DNA from: Bacillota bacterium
Lineage (GTDB): Bacteria; Bacillota; Clostridia; Lachnospirales; Lachnospiraceae
Assembly: GCA_023411215.1 (NCBI GenBank)
Contig: JAEYOY010000010.1
Coordinates: 1-64,000, forward strand
Reading direction: 5' to 3'
Length of the DNA stretch: 64,000 nucleotides
Each line of letters opens with the position of its first letter. Positions within the stretch are counted from its first letter, which is position 1. This document shows, in pieces, positions 57,428 through 64,000 of the stretch. Position numbers and translations under genes: made by a program. The notes under the pieces were generated by a model. The model was not told the origin of the DNA. It ran no database searches and saw only the letters and a program-made list of their open reading frames with translations.

Positions 57428-58417
57428 ATGGATCTTTCAGATAATGTTATGAGCAATTATAATCTGGATCCAAATGTTGCGAGAAATTTATCGCATAGTA
57501 CGATTACTGCCCCTACAATGGAGGCAATCACTCCAAGATGGTTTCTTACCTTTCTTCCCTGGGTGTCTGTTGAAGCAGGTGTTTACCGGGTAAATCAGGT
57601 TAAAAGAAGAAACGATGATTCTACAATGGAATTGATGGAGAATCCGGAAATATTGCCGAGGGTAATCGCAGATAACTTGAGAGAACGTGAATTACCGGAT
57701 ACCTTTACCGATTATGAGGGAGTACCTAGAGAATATACCTTAAGTGTTATAAAGACGCTTCTGAAAATGAACACTCACATTACTGATATCTTCAATTCAC
57801 CCCTGGATCAAAAAGAGCAGGAAATGAGACTTACCATTGAAGCCATGAAGGAAAGACAGGAATGGGAGCTGATAAATAATGAGAATTATGGACTTCTCCA
57901 TTCTGTATCACCTCGTATGAAAGTCAGATCCAGATATGGGATACCGATGCCTGATGATATGGATGAACTTTTGTCCAGAATATGGAAAAAGCCTTCTTTC
58001 TTTGTGGCACATCCGAGAGCGATTGCCGCATTCGGTAGGGAATGTACCCGCAGAGGTGTTCCTCCTGTAACAATGAACATCTTTGGTACACCTTTTATGA
58101 CCTGGAGGGGAGTCCCGATACTACCCTGTGATAAGTTATTAATCGATGGAAAATCATGTAATATGTCGTCATCCGGTAAAACCAATATCCTGTTGATGAG
58201 AGTAGGAGAGAGAGAGCAAGGAGTCATTGGCTTACATCAACCTGGAATACCGGATGAAGGAATCATCCCCAGCTTATCTATAAAATACGCAGGAATTGAT
58301 AATAGGGGAATTGCTACATATATCTTATCGTTATATTTTGGAACCGCTGTTTTGTCCGATGATTCGTTAGGTATGCTAGAAAATGTAGAGGTAGGATACT
58401 ATTATGATTACACATAA
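57428..58417 (+). CDS. Family 2A encapsulin shell protein
   Basis: 329 residues, the normal size for the HK97-fold shell proteins of family 2A encapsulins (SrpI-like), which build icosahedral protein compartments around a cysteine desulfurase. The N-terminal arm of about 35 residues is followed by ITPRWFLTFLPWVSVEAGVY RVNQ, the most conserved stretch of the family. SFFVAHPRAIAAFGRECTRR GVPP, MTWRGVPILPCDKL and YFGTAVLSDDSLGMLENVEV are also characteristic. No cyclic-nucleotide-binding insert (the mark of family 2B) is seen. AGAGG precedes the ATG. The last 14 bases overlap the desulfurase gene, so shell and cargo are translationally coupled. The compartment has been linked to sulfur storage or handling. 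Confidence 0.92.
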   Translation: MDLSDNVMSNYNLDPNVARNLSHSTITAPTMEAITPRWFLTFLPWVSVEAGVYRVNQVKRRNDDSTMELMENPEILPRVIADNLRERELPDTFTDYEGVPREYTLSVIKTLLKMNTHITDIFNSPLDQKEQEMRLTIEAMKERQEWELINNENYGLLHSVSPRMKVRSRYGIPMPDDMDELLSRIWKKPSFFVAHPRAIAAFGRECTRRGVPPVTMNIFGTPFMTWRGVPILPCDKLLIDGKSCNMSSSGKTNILLMRVGEREQGVIGLHQPGIPDEGIIPSLSIKYAGIDNRGIATYILSLYFGTAVLSDDSLGMLENVEVGYYYDYT

Positions 58418-59675
58418 TGGTGAACAGAGTTGGATGATGGCCCCATATTGGAACAGATGCTTTGATGTTCATTCGGTTCGGAAGGATTTTCCGATCTTAC
58501 ATAGGAAGGTAAATGGAAAGTCATTAATTTGGCTTGATAATGGAGCAACCACACAAAAACCCAATCAGGTCATTAATACCTTAAATCATTATTATAGCAA
58601 TTATAATTCCAACATCCATCGTGGTGCTCATACCCTCGCAAAGCATGCAACGAAAGCTTATGAGGAGGCAAGAGAAAAGGTACAGGCGTTTATTGGAGCC
58701 TCCTTGGCGGAAGAAATCATCTTTACCCGCGGAACAACGGAGGCTATTAATTTGATTGCCGAAAGCTACGGGGATATGAATATCCATGAGGGTGATGAAA
58801 TTTTGCTTACGATGATGGAGCATCATTCCAATATCGTACCCTGGCAAAAGCTGCAGCAGGAAAAGGGAGCTGTAATTAAAGTGATCCCAATCAGCGAAAG
58901 AGGAGAGATTCCGCTGGAGGAGTACCAAAAGCTACTTTCTTCCCGTACTAAAATTGTTGGAATTACTCATGTTTCGAATGTCCTTGGTACGGTTAATCCG
59001 GTTGATTGTATGATTAAGCTGGCACATTCTTATGGTGCCTGTGTTATAATTGACGGAGCACAATCCATTCCACACATACCGATCAATGTAAGAGAAATGG
59101 ATGCGGACTTTTATGTCTTCTCCGGACACAAGATGTATGCTCCGACGGGAATTGGTGCTTTATATGGAAAGAAAGCATTACTGGAAAGTATGCCTCCCTG
59201 GCAACGTGGCGGTGGAATGATTAATGAAGTGAGCTTTGACCATACTACTTTTAATCATTTGCCCTATAAATTTGAGGCCGGGACAGGAAATATTGCCGAT
59301 GCCATTGCTTTAGGAGCAGCGATTGATTATTTAAGTGGAATTGGTATGGGGAGAGTGGAGGAGCATGAAAGAGAGCTTACCATGTATGCCATGGAACGGT
59401 TAACCCAGATACCAGGTGTTCATATGCTCGGGACAGCTCCTAATAAAATTAGTGTATTATCCTTCGTGATCGATGGAAGCTCCCCGGAAAGTATAGGAAA
59501 ATATCTTGATTATGAAGGAATTGCAGTCAGGGCAGGACATCATTGCGCACAGCCGGTTCTTAGCAAATTCGGTTTAGCAAGCTCTATACGCGCGTCCCTC
59601 GGTATCTACAATACGAGAGAAGAAGTGGATTGCCTAGCCAATGCAGTACTTAAAATAGCGAAAATGTATCACTAA
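58404..59675 (+). CDS. Cysteine desulfurase, encapsulin cargo type, with very short N-terminus
   Basis: A 423-residue PLP enzyme of the SufS (group II) class that takes sulfur from cysteine. K243 in FSGHKMYAPTG binds PLP, H140 and neighbours lie in MMEHHSNIVPW, and C381 in RAGHHCAQPV is the persulfide cysteine. The core start FDVHSVRKDFPILHRKVNGK resembles family 2A encapsulin cargo. Those cargo enzymes normally carry a long disordered N-terminal loading region of 100-200 or more residues; here only about 20 residues (MITHNGEQSWMMAPYWNRC) precede the core. The start is secure: GAGGTAGG lies 9 bases upstream, and an in-frame TAG is at 58392. A terminator follows. Confidence 0.93.
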   Translation: MITHNGEQSWMMAPYWNRCFDVHSVRKDFPILHRKVNGKSLIWLDNGATTQKPNQVINTLNHYYSNYNSNIHRGAHTLAKHATKAYEEAREKVQAFIGASLAEEIIFTRGTTEAINLIAESYGDMNIHEGDEILLTMMEHHSNIVPWQKLQQEKGAVIKVIPISERGEIPLEEYQKLLSSRTKIVGITHVSNVLGTVNPVDCMIKLAHSYGACVIIDGAQSIPHIPINVREMDADFYVFSGHKMYAPTGIGALYGKKALLESMPPWQRGGGMINEVSFDHTTFNHLPYKFEAGTGNIADAIALGAAIDYLSGIGMGRVEEHERELTMYAMERLTQIPGVHMLGTAPNKISVLSFVIDGSSPESIGKYLDYEGIAVRAGHHCAQPVLSKFGLASSIRASLGIYNTREEVDCLANAVLKIAKMYH

Positions 59676-59680
59676 CATAT

Positions 59681-59718
59681 AAAAACGTCCGCATGCTTTG
59701 CTTTATGCGGGCGTTTCT
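59681..59718 (+). terminator. Terminator of the encapsulin operon
   Basis: AAACGTCCGCAT (59683-59694) pairs with ATGCGGGCGTTT (59705-59716, one G-U), followed by CTAAAT. It lies 8 bases after the desulfurase stop. Confidence 0.75.
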
Positions 59719-59724
59719 AAATCC

Positions 59725-59763
59725 TGACAACTGAAAGTTCGAATAAGCGTACCTTCTATTGTT
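59725..59763. repeat. Dispersed imperfect palindrome, copy 5
   Basis: TGACAACTGAAAGTTCGAAT followed by AAGCGTACCTTCTATTGTT. The outline matches copies 1 and 4 (GACgATaGAAAGTaCG...GTaCtTTCTATcGTT) with several changes. It lies just after the encapsulin operon terminator. Confidence 0.55.
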
Positions 59764-60047
59764 ACATACTAGAAGAAGGTTTGGAAGGTTTATTTCCTGT
59801 CATTTGCTCCAGACAGTAGGTGTACCTTAGCAGAGAAATGTATGAATGTAAATGAGGAAATAGTTATCAGAAAATAATAAATATTGACGAAACAATTATC
59901 TGTGATATAATAAGTAAACAGATAAGATGCTGATTATAATTGAATTGTTAATGGGAAAAGGATAATTCATGGATTTGGTATTAAGGCATAAAATACTACA
60001 ATCCTTTTTACAAGTAAATAACTTATTACAAAGGAGGAAAATTGCGT

Positions 60048-60467
60048 ATGAACAATAATCAAGTGATAACGATCGAAGCAACAATCGATGCACCCATAGA
60101 AAAAGTATGGCAATGCTTTATAGAACCTGAGCATATAAAGCATTGGAATAGTGCTTCTGATGATTGGCATACCACCGCTGCTGAAAATGACTTAAGAGTT
60201 GGTGGAAAGTTTCTCTTCAGAATGGAAGCGAAGGATGGTAGCTTTGGCTTTGATTTTTTTGGAATTTATGACGAGGTAAATCTTAATAAGACCATAGCTT
60301 ACACCTTGGGAGATGAGAGAAAGGTAAAAGCCACCTTTCACAGTGAAGATAATAAAACCAAGGTGATACAAGCCTTTGAGGCGGAGAGCACCAATAGTAT
60401 GGAGATGCAGAAAGCCGGATGGCAGTCAATCCTAGATCATTTTAAGCGCTATGTAGAAGACTTATAA
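60048..60467 (+). CDS. SRPBCC (AHSA1/START-like) domain protein
   Basis: 139 residues forming a helix-grip fold. The opening TIEATIDAPIEKVWQCFIEP EHIKHW is typical of the AHSA1 branch, as are the NDLRVGGKFLFRMEAKDGSF middle and the C-terminal helix KAGWQSILDHFKRYVEDL. Such proteins bind small hydrophobic ligands; most have no known role. AAGGAGG lies 10 bases before the ATG at 60048; a TTG at 60042 is too near it. It stands alone and ends at a terminator. Confidence 0.88.
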   Translation: MNNNQVITIEATIDAPIEKVWQCFIEPEHIKHWNSASDDWHTTAAENDLRVGGKFLFRMEAKDGSFGFDFFGIYDEVNLNKTIAYTLGDERKVKATFHSEDNKTKVIQAFEAESTNSMEMQKAGWQSILDHFKRYVEDL

Positions 60468-60477
60468 TATAAAATAT

Positions 60478-60530
60478 AAAAAGCATCGGATTGCTAGTAA
60501 TATGATACCAGTCCAATGCTTTTTTTTTAT
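60478..60530 (+). terminator. Terminator after the SRPBCC gene
   Basis: AAAAGCATCGGATTG pairs with CAGTCCAATGCTTTTT (G-U pairs and a mismatch), followed by a run of T at about 60520-60528. Confidence 0.75.
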
Positions 60531-60599
60531 CTAGCAAAGTAATTTTTACTGAATATTATTTGCTACATTCGTCAATGAGCGAATAGGATTGGTTCATTT

Positions 60600-61649
60600 T
60601 TATGCTTTGATTGCCCAGCGTAGCTTGGCGGAACGAGCACGGCTGTTGGTATTGCATTCCTCCGGGGTAGGGCGTATCGCATCAGGAGATATCTCACGAT
60701 AGATTCCTTCCCGTAGATATTTTTGAAAGGATTTCTTCACTAGGCGGTCTTCACCGGAATGAAAGGATAGGATAGCGACACGACCTCCCTCTGCAAGGGA
60801 AGCTGGGAGCTTTTCTAAAAATTCATATAAAACTTCAAATTCGTTATTCACATCAATTCGTAACGCTTGAAAGCTTCGTTGACAAGATTTCTTAATCTCA
60901 TCGTTACGGGTACTTGCTGGTAGGAACTTAAGAGTATCTGCGATGACTTCCTTTAGTTTGGTTGTCGTCGAGATGTCAATCCCTCGCTTTATCTTTAGAG
61001 TAATGGCTTTAGCGATTTCGGTAGCGTATGGCTCGTCTGAGTTTTCCCAAAGCATACCTGCGAGTTCGTCCTGTGTTATGGTTTTTAGCCTTTCTGCTGC
61101 TGATATTCCTTTGGAAGGATTCAGTCGAAGATCCAGCGGGCCCTCAGTCTTAAAGGAGAAGCCTCTGTCGGGATTGTCGATCTGCATAGAAGAGACACCC
61201 AAATCCGCCAGAATAAAATCCAAAGGACCTGCTTCGAGCACAATTTGATCGATTTCAGAGAAGTTCATTTGCTTAATGGTTACATATTCGGGACCATAAC
61301 CCAAGCCTTCCAAGCGTTCTCTGGTACGAGGCAGTTCGATGGGATCTACATCGGTTGCATACAAATGCCCTTTATAATTGAGGCGTTTTAGCATTTCCAG
61401 AGAGTGACCTCCATAGCCTAGAGTGGCATCGAGTCCGATTTGCCCCGGAGTAATCTGCAAAAATTCTAAAATTTCATTGACACAAATTGAACGATGCATC
61501 CCGGCCGGTGTATTACCCTTTTGAATAACCTTAGCCACTGTATCGGCATATTTCTCCGGTTGCAATTCTTTATATTTCTGATCATAAGCCTTGGGGTGCG
61601 TACCTTTATATCGAACCCGTCGCTGATGCTTCTGTTCTTGATTATCCAT
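60600..61649 (-). CDS. rsmH: RsmH-type 16S rRNA (cytosine-N4)-methyltransferase paralogue
   Basis: 349 residues of the RsmH (MraW) family, which methylates N4 of C1402 in 16S rRNA. Family marks are GLDATLGYGGHSLEML (SAM loop; the usual form is DCTLGGGGHS), ADLGVSSMQIDNPDRGFSFK TEGPLDLRL (split across two typical motifs), SFQALRIDVNNE, and VAILSFHSGEDRLVKKSF. An N-terminal extension of about 50 basic residues (QKHQRRVRYKGTHPKAYDQK) is not part of ordinary RsmH. The gene is alone rather than next to mraZ and ftsL in the division cluster, so it is most likely the second copy (RsmH2) known from some clostridia. Its target could differ from C1402. Confidence 0.88.
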   Translation of the reverse strand: MDNQEQKHQRRVRYKGTHPKAYDQKYKELQPEKYADTVAKVIQKGNTPAGMHRSICVNEILEFLQITPGQIGLDATLGYGGHSLEMLKRLNYKGHLYATDVDPIELPRTRERLEGLGYGPEYVTIKQMNFSEIDQIVLEAGPLDFILADLGVSSMQIDNPDRGFSFKTEGPLDLRLNPSKGISAAERLKTITQDELAGMLWENSDEPYATEIAKAITLKIKRGIDISTTTKLKEVIADTLKFLPASTRNDEIKKSCQRSFQALRIDVNNEFEVLYEFLEKLPASLAEGGRVAILSFHSGEDRLVKKSFQKYLREGIYREISPDAIRPTPEECNTNSRARSAKLRWAIKA

Positions 61650-61778
61650 TGATGTTCCTACCTTTTAACACTTTTATTATAGTTACATTTTATATAATAC
61701 CAAATACAAAATATAAAAGCAAATGAATAGCATATTTGATTTTTTTTGAGACGGTAAAATATTACCAATGATATATAT

Positions 61779-61833
61779 AATAATGATAATCAATTTCAAA
61801 AACCTTGACAAAAGGAAAATAATATAATAGACT
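61779..61833 (+). promoter_or_regulatory. Fur box and promoter of the siderophore uptake operon
   Basis: AATAATGATAATCAATTTC (61779-61797) matches the 19-base Fur consensus GATAATGATAATCATTATC at 16 positions. TTGACA (61805-61810) and TAGACT (61828-61833) with a 17-base spacer form a likely promoter just downstream. Iron-dependent repression is therefore expected. Confidence 0.7.
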
Positions 61834-61946
61834 AATTCCATTGCTTAAGCAAAACCAAATTATGAAATAATGTAACCATCAATTACAGATACCTCATGAA
61901 TCTAGCACTGTATTTTGAGTATATTAACAATTAAAGGAGCGTACAT

Positions 61947-63047
61947 ATGAAAATCAGCAAGATTAGCATTATAGCAATGGCATTAACCATATCCTTAACA
62001 GCTTGTTCTAACGTAGCAAATACACCTTCCGAGGAACAGGGAGCAGGTAGCTCTACCGAGATCACCGAAGCACCGGTAACACAAGCACCTGCTGAGCCAT
62101 CTGCTACAGCCGATAATTCGTCAGTAACAGAAGTTCAATATCCGATTACAATCAAGCATGCCTTCGGTGAAACAATCTTAAATGAGAAACCGGAACGTGT
62201 AGCAACTATTTCATGGGGGAATCAAGATGTTCCTTTGGCACTAGGTGTTATACCGGTAGGTGTGTCTCAGGCTAATTACGGTGTACTTGATGACAGTGGC
62301 TTGTTACCATGGACTTTAGAAGGTTTTAAGAGTTTGGGTGTTGATTCTCCTGTGATTTTCAATGATACCGATGGTCTGAATTATGAAGCAATCAGCGATG
62401 CCGAGCCCGATGTTATTCTGGCGGCTTACTCAGGAATCACTCAAGAGGAATATGAATTGTTATCTGCGATTGCCCCGGTTGTGGCATATCCTACCCTTGC
62501 ATGGCAGACCTATTGGCGTGATCAGATTATAATGGATGCAACTGGTATGGGCATGAAAGCAGAAGGAGAACAATTGGTTTCTGAGCTTGAACAGTTGATC
62601 GCAGAGAAGTCAGCACAGTATCCTCAGATTGCTGGAAAGAGGGCAGCCTTTTTCTATTTTAATCCTTCCGATTTAGGCAAGTTCTATATCTACCTTCCGA
62701 CTGATCCTCGTGCTGCGTATCTTACAGATCTGGGAATGGAATTCCCGGTTAGTGTATTAAATCTATCGGAAGACAGTGCCAGCTTTGCTCTAGAACTCAG
62801 TGCGGAAAATGTAGATGTGCTCGAGGATATCGATATTATTATCGCTTATGGCGATGCAGCGCTACTGGAGGCCTTGAAGGCTGATCCATTGGTTGGTACC
62901 ATCCCCGCTGTTCAAAGAGGTTCTGTAGCGTTAATTACGGACGGGACACCTCTTGCAGCGTCAGGCACACCCAGTGCATTATCCATTCCCGCAACAATCG
63001 ATGAGTACCTGAACCTAATCGGAGAGGCAGCTGATAAAGCAGAATGA
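61947..63047 (+). CDS. Iron-siderophore ABC transporter substrate-binding lipoprotein
   Basis: A 366-residue FecB/FhuD-type (class III, PF01497) receptor. Signal peptide ends at LTAC (Cys20), followed by a Ser/Thr/Glu/Pro linker to about residue 65. IKHAFGETILNEKPERVATI SWGNQDVPLALGVIPVGVSQ, with the GxxxxxxxPxRV pattern, is the family start, and LSAIAPVVAYPTLAWQTYWR DQI lies in the first lobe. AAAGGAGCG precedes the ATG. A Fur box lies upstream, and the first permease gene overlaps the stop by 4 bases (ATGA). It probably binds a ferric siderophore or heme. Confidence 0.92.
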   Translation: MKISKISIIAMALTISLTACSNVANTPSEEQGAGSSTEITEAPVTQAPAEPSATADNSSVTEVQYPITIKHAFGETILNEKPERVATISWGNQDVPLALGVIPVGVSQANYGVLDDSGLLPWTLEGFKSLGVDSPVIFNDTDGLNYEAISDAEPDVILAAYSGITQEEYELLSAIAPVVAYPTLAWQTYWRDQIIMDATGMGMKAEGEQLVSELEQLIAEKSAQYPQIAGKRAAFFYFNPSDLGKFYIYLPTDPRAAYLTDLGMEFPVSVLNLSEDSASFALELSAENVDVLEDIDIIIAYGDAALLEALKADPLVGTIPAVQRGSVALITDGTPLAASGTPSALSIPATIDEYLNLIGEAADKAE

Positions 63048-64000
63048 AATTAACAAAGACTATCATTATCTTAATATGCAGTATCCTTGGTATCGCATTG
63101 TGTGCAATTGCTTCTTTGGCATTCGGTGCACGTAATGTGGATTTTTCAGAGGTAATGAATGCACTGCTTCATGTTGACAGCACTTCCTTTGATGCTATTG
63201 TTGTGAGAGAACGAATACCAAGAACGGTATTCAGTCTGATCGCCGGAGCGTCACTTGGTGTCTCCGGCGCTCTGATGCAGGCAATTACCCGAAATCCGAT
63301 TGCTGATCCAAGTATACTGGGAGTCAATACCGGCGCTTCCTTGTTCGTAGTAAGTGGGATTGCTTTTTTTCATATTAATTCGGCGGGTCAATACATCTGG
63401 TTCGCTTTAGTCGGAGCTGCTGTAACTGCGGTCTTTGTATATGGAGTGGGGTCCATAGGAGCTGGAGGGGCAACGCCGATCAAGCTTGCGCTGGCCGGTG
63501 CTGCAACCAGTGCGGCATTATCCTCTCTTGTTAGTGCAGTCATCCTTCCCAGAACCGAAGTTATGAATGCGTTTCGCTTCTGGCAGGTGGGAAGTGTAAG
63601 TGGTGCTACATGGGAGGGAATTGTGACAATTTCTCCGTTTCTGATCCTCGGGATACTGATAGGGATCCTGGCGACTCCGGCTCTCAATGCGCTGGCTTTG
63701 GGGGATGATGTGGCTACCGGATTAGGAGTTCGAACAGGACTAATTCGTGCAATCAGCGCAGTTGCCGGTGTACTTCTGTGTGGAGCAACTACGGCACTAG
63801 CCGGGCCAATCGGCTTTGTAGGACTTATGATCCCGCATACAATGCGTCTTATTTTGGGCCCAAATCTACGTCTTGTTGTCCCTATGTCGGCGGTCGGGGG
63901 AGCGATGCTTCTTACAGTTTCTGATATTATAGGAAGACTGATCGGTAATCCTGGTGAGCTTGAGGCGGGTATTATCACAGCGTTTTTTGGGGCTCCAATT
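63044..64000 (+). CDS. Iron-siderophore ABC permease, FecCD family (cut by window end)
   Basis: The frame opens at an ATG overlapping the previous stop and runs past the window edge with 319 codons visible and no stop. Translation gives MKLTKTIIILICSILGIALC then RERIPRTVFSLIAGASLGVS G, AITRNPIADPSILGVNTGAS, AGPIGFVGLMIPHTMRLILG and ITAFFGAPI, all conserved in FecCD/BtuC-type permeases. About ten membrane helices are expected, and probably only 15-30 residues are missing. It imports the ligand of the lipoprotein encoded just upstream; the second permease and ATPase probably follow outside the window. Confidence 0.93.
   Translation, partial: MKLTKTIIILICSILGIALCAIASLAFGARNVDFSEVMNALLHVDSTSFDAIVVRERIPRTVFSLIAGASLGVSGALMQAITRNPIADPSILGVNTGASLFVVSGIAFFHINSAGQYIWFALVGAAVTAVFVYGVGSIGAGGATPIKLALAGAATSAALSSLVSAVILPRTEVMNAFRFWQVGSVSGATWEGIVTISPFLILGILIGILATPALNALALGDDVATGLGVRTGLIRAISAVAGVLLCGATTALAGPIGFVGLMIPHTMRLILGPNLRLVVPMSAVGGAMLLTVSDIIGRLIGNPGELEAGIITAFFGAPI

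Noticed and set aside
59735..59750. GTTCGAAT resembling a tRNA T-loop
   Set aside because: No acceptor stem or anticodon arm can be formed; it belongs to a dispersed palindrome.
63388..63978. 196-codon minus-strand frame at the window end
   Set aside because: It lies opposite a clear FecCD permease whose stop is outside the window; its composition is a mirror of that gene.
1..64000. CRISPR arrays, toxin-antitoxin pairs, phage or conjugation modules
   Set aside because: No regular spacer-repeat series, no small paired genes of that type and no integrase or transposase were found.

Overview
The window reads as chromosomal DNA of an AT-rich, Gram-positive, anaerobic Clostridia-type bacterium, most likely in or near the Lachnospiraceae. 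This rests on strong AGGAGG ribosome sites, frequent TTG and GTG starts, lipoprotein signal peptides on the solute-binding proteins, YesM/YesN-type two-component pairs, LysM and Csp-like spore or envelope proteins, xylan enzymes, and no outer-membrane components. I see no rRNA, tRNA, CRISPR array, prophage or intact insertion sequence.

Layout. 0-4.4 kb: tail of a YtfQ-type sugar-binding protein and its ATPase and two permeases. 4.7-7.2 kb: MarR regulator and DHA2-type MFS exporter behind a promoter carrying palindromes. 7.5-9.1 kb: large orphan HTH protein. 9.7-13.8 kb: signalling genes (MCP, CheW, EAL phosphodiesterase) and a bacterial staygreen homologue. 14-17.1 kb: LysM/GH18-like protein with a lost catalytic motif, and a subtilisin-like protease. 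17.4-21.8 kb: MacB/FtsX-type ABC pair, a regulator with two MerR domains, and a cupin. 22-35.7 kb: carbohydrate locus (YesM kinase, YesN regulator, membrane-anchored binding protein, five-gene Opp-type oligosaccharide transporter, sugar isomerase-like TIM barrel, second family-1 binding lipoprotein). 36-41 kb: flavodoxin, AraC-VOC fusion, GtaA/DUF4965-type protein, two DUF1801 proteins. 41-45.6 kb: Fe-S membrane protein and a SsuABC/ThiXYZ-type transporter whose binding protein is encoded convergently beside a polysaccharide deacetylase. 45.9-48.5 kb: divergent GH43 and GH10 xylan enzymes. 48.6-57.3 kb: exopolysaccharide locus (Wzy-NodB fusion, GT4, GT2, Wzx flippase, priming sugar transferase, GNAT-like protein). 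57.4-59.7 kb: family 2A encapsulin shell overlapping a cysteine desulfurase gene. 60-61.6 kb: SRPBCC protein and an RsmH paralogue. 61.8-64 kb: Fur-box-preceded siderophore uptake genes, running off the end.

The most noteworthy system is the encapsulin/desulfurase pair. The desulfurase carries the cargo-type core but only about 20 residues ahead of it, whereas described family 2A cargo normally has a long disordered N-terminal loading region. A promoter and a perfect 9-bp inverted repeat sit directly before the shell gene. Other highlights are the staygreen homologue, the Wzy-deacetylase fusion, five or more copies of a short dispersed palindrome, and a Crp/Fnr-like site at about -41 of a predicted promoter.

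All calls come from reading the sequence; no database search was run. Many start codons were moved from the longest reading frame to the one with a properly spaced ribosome site.
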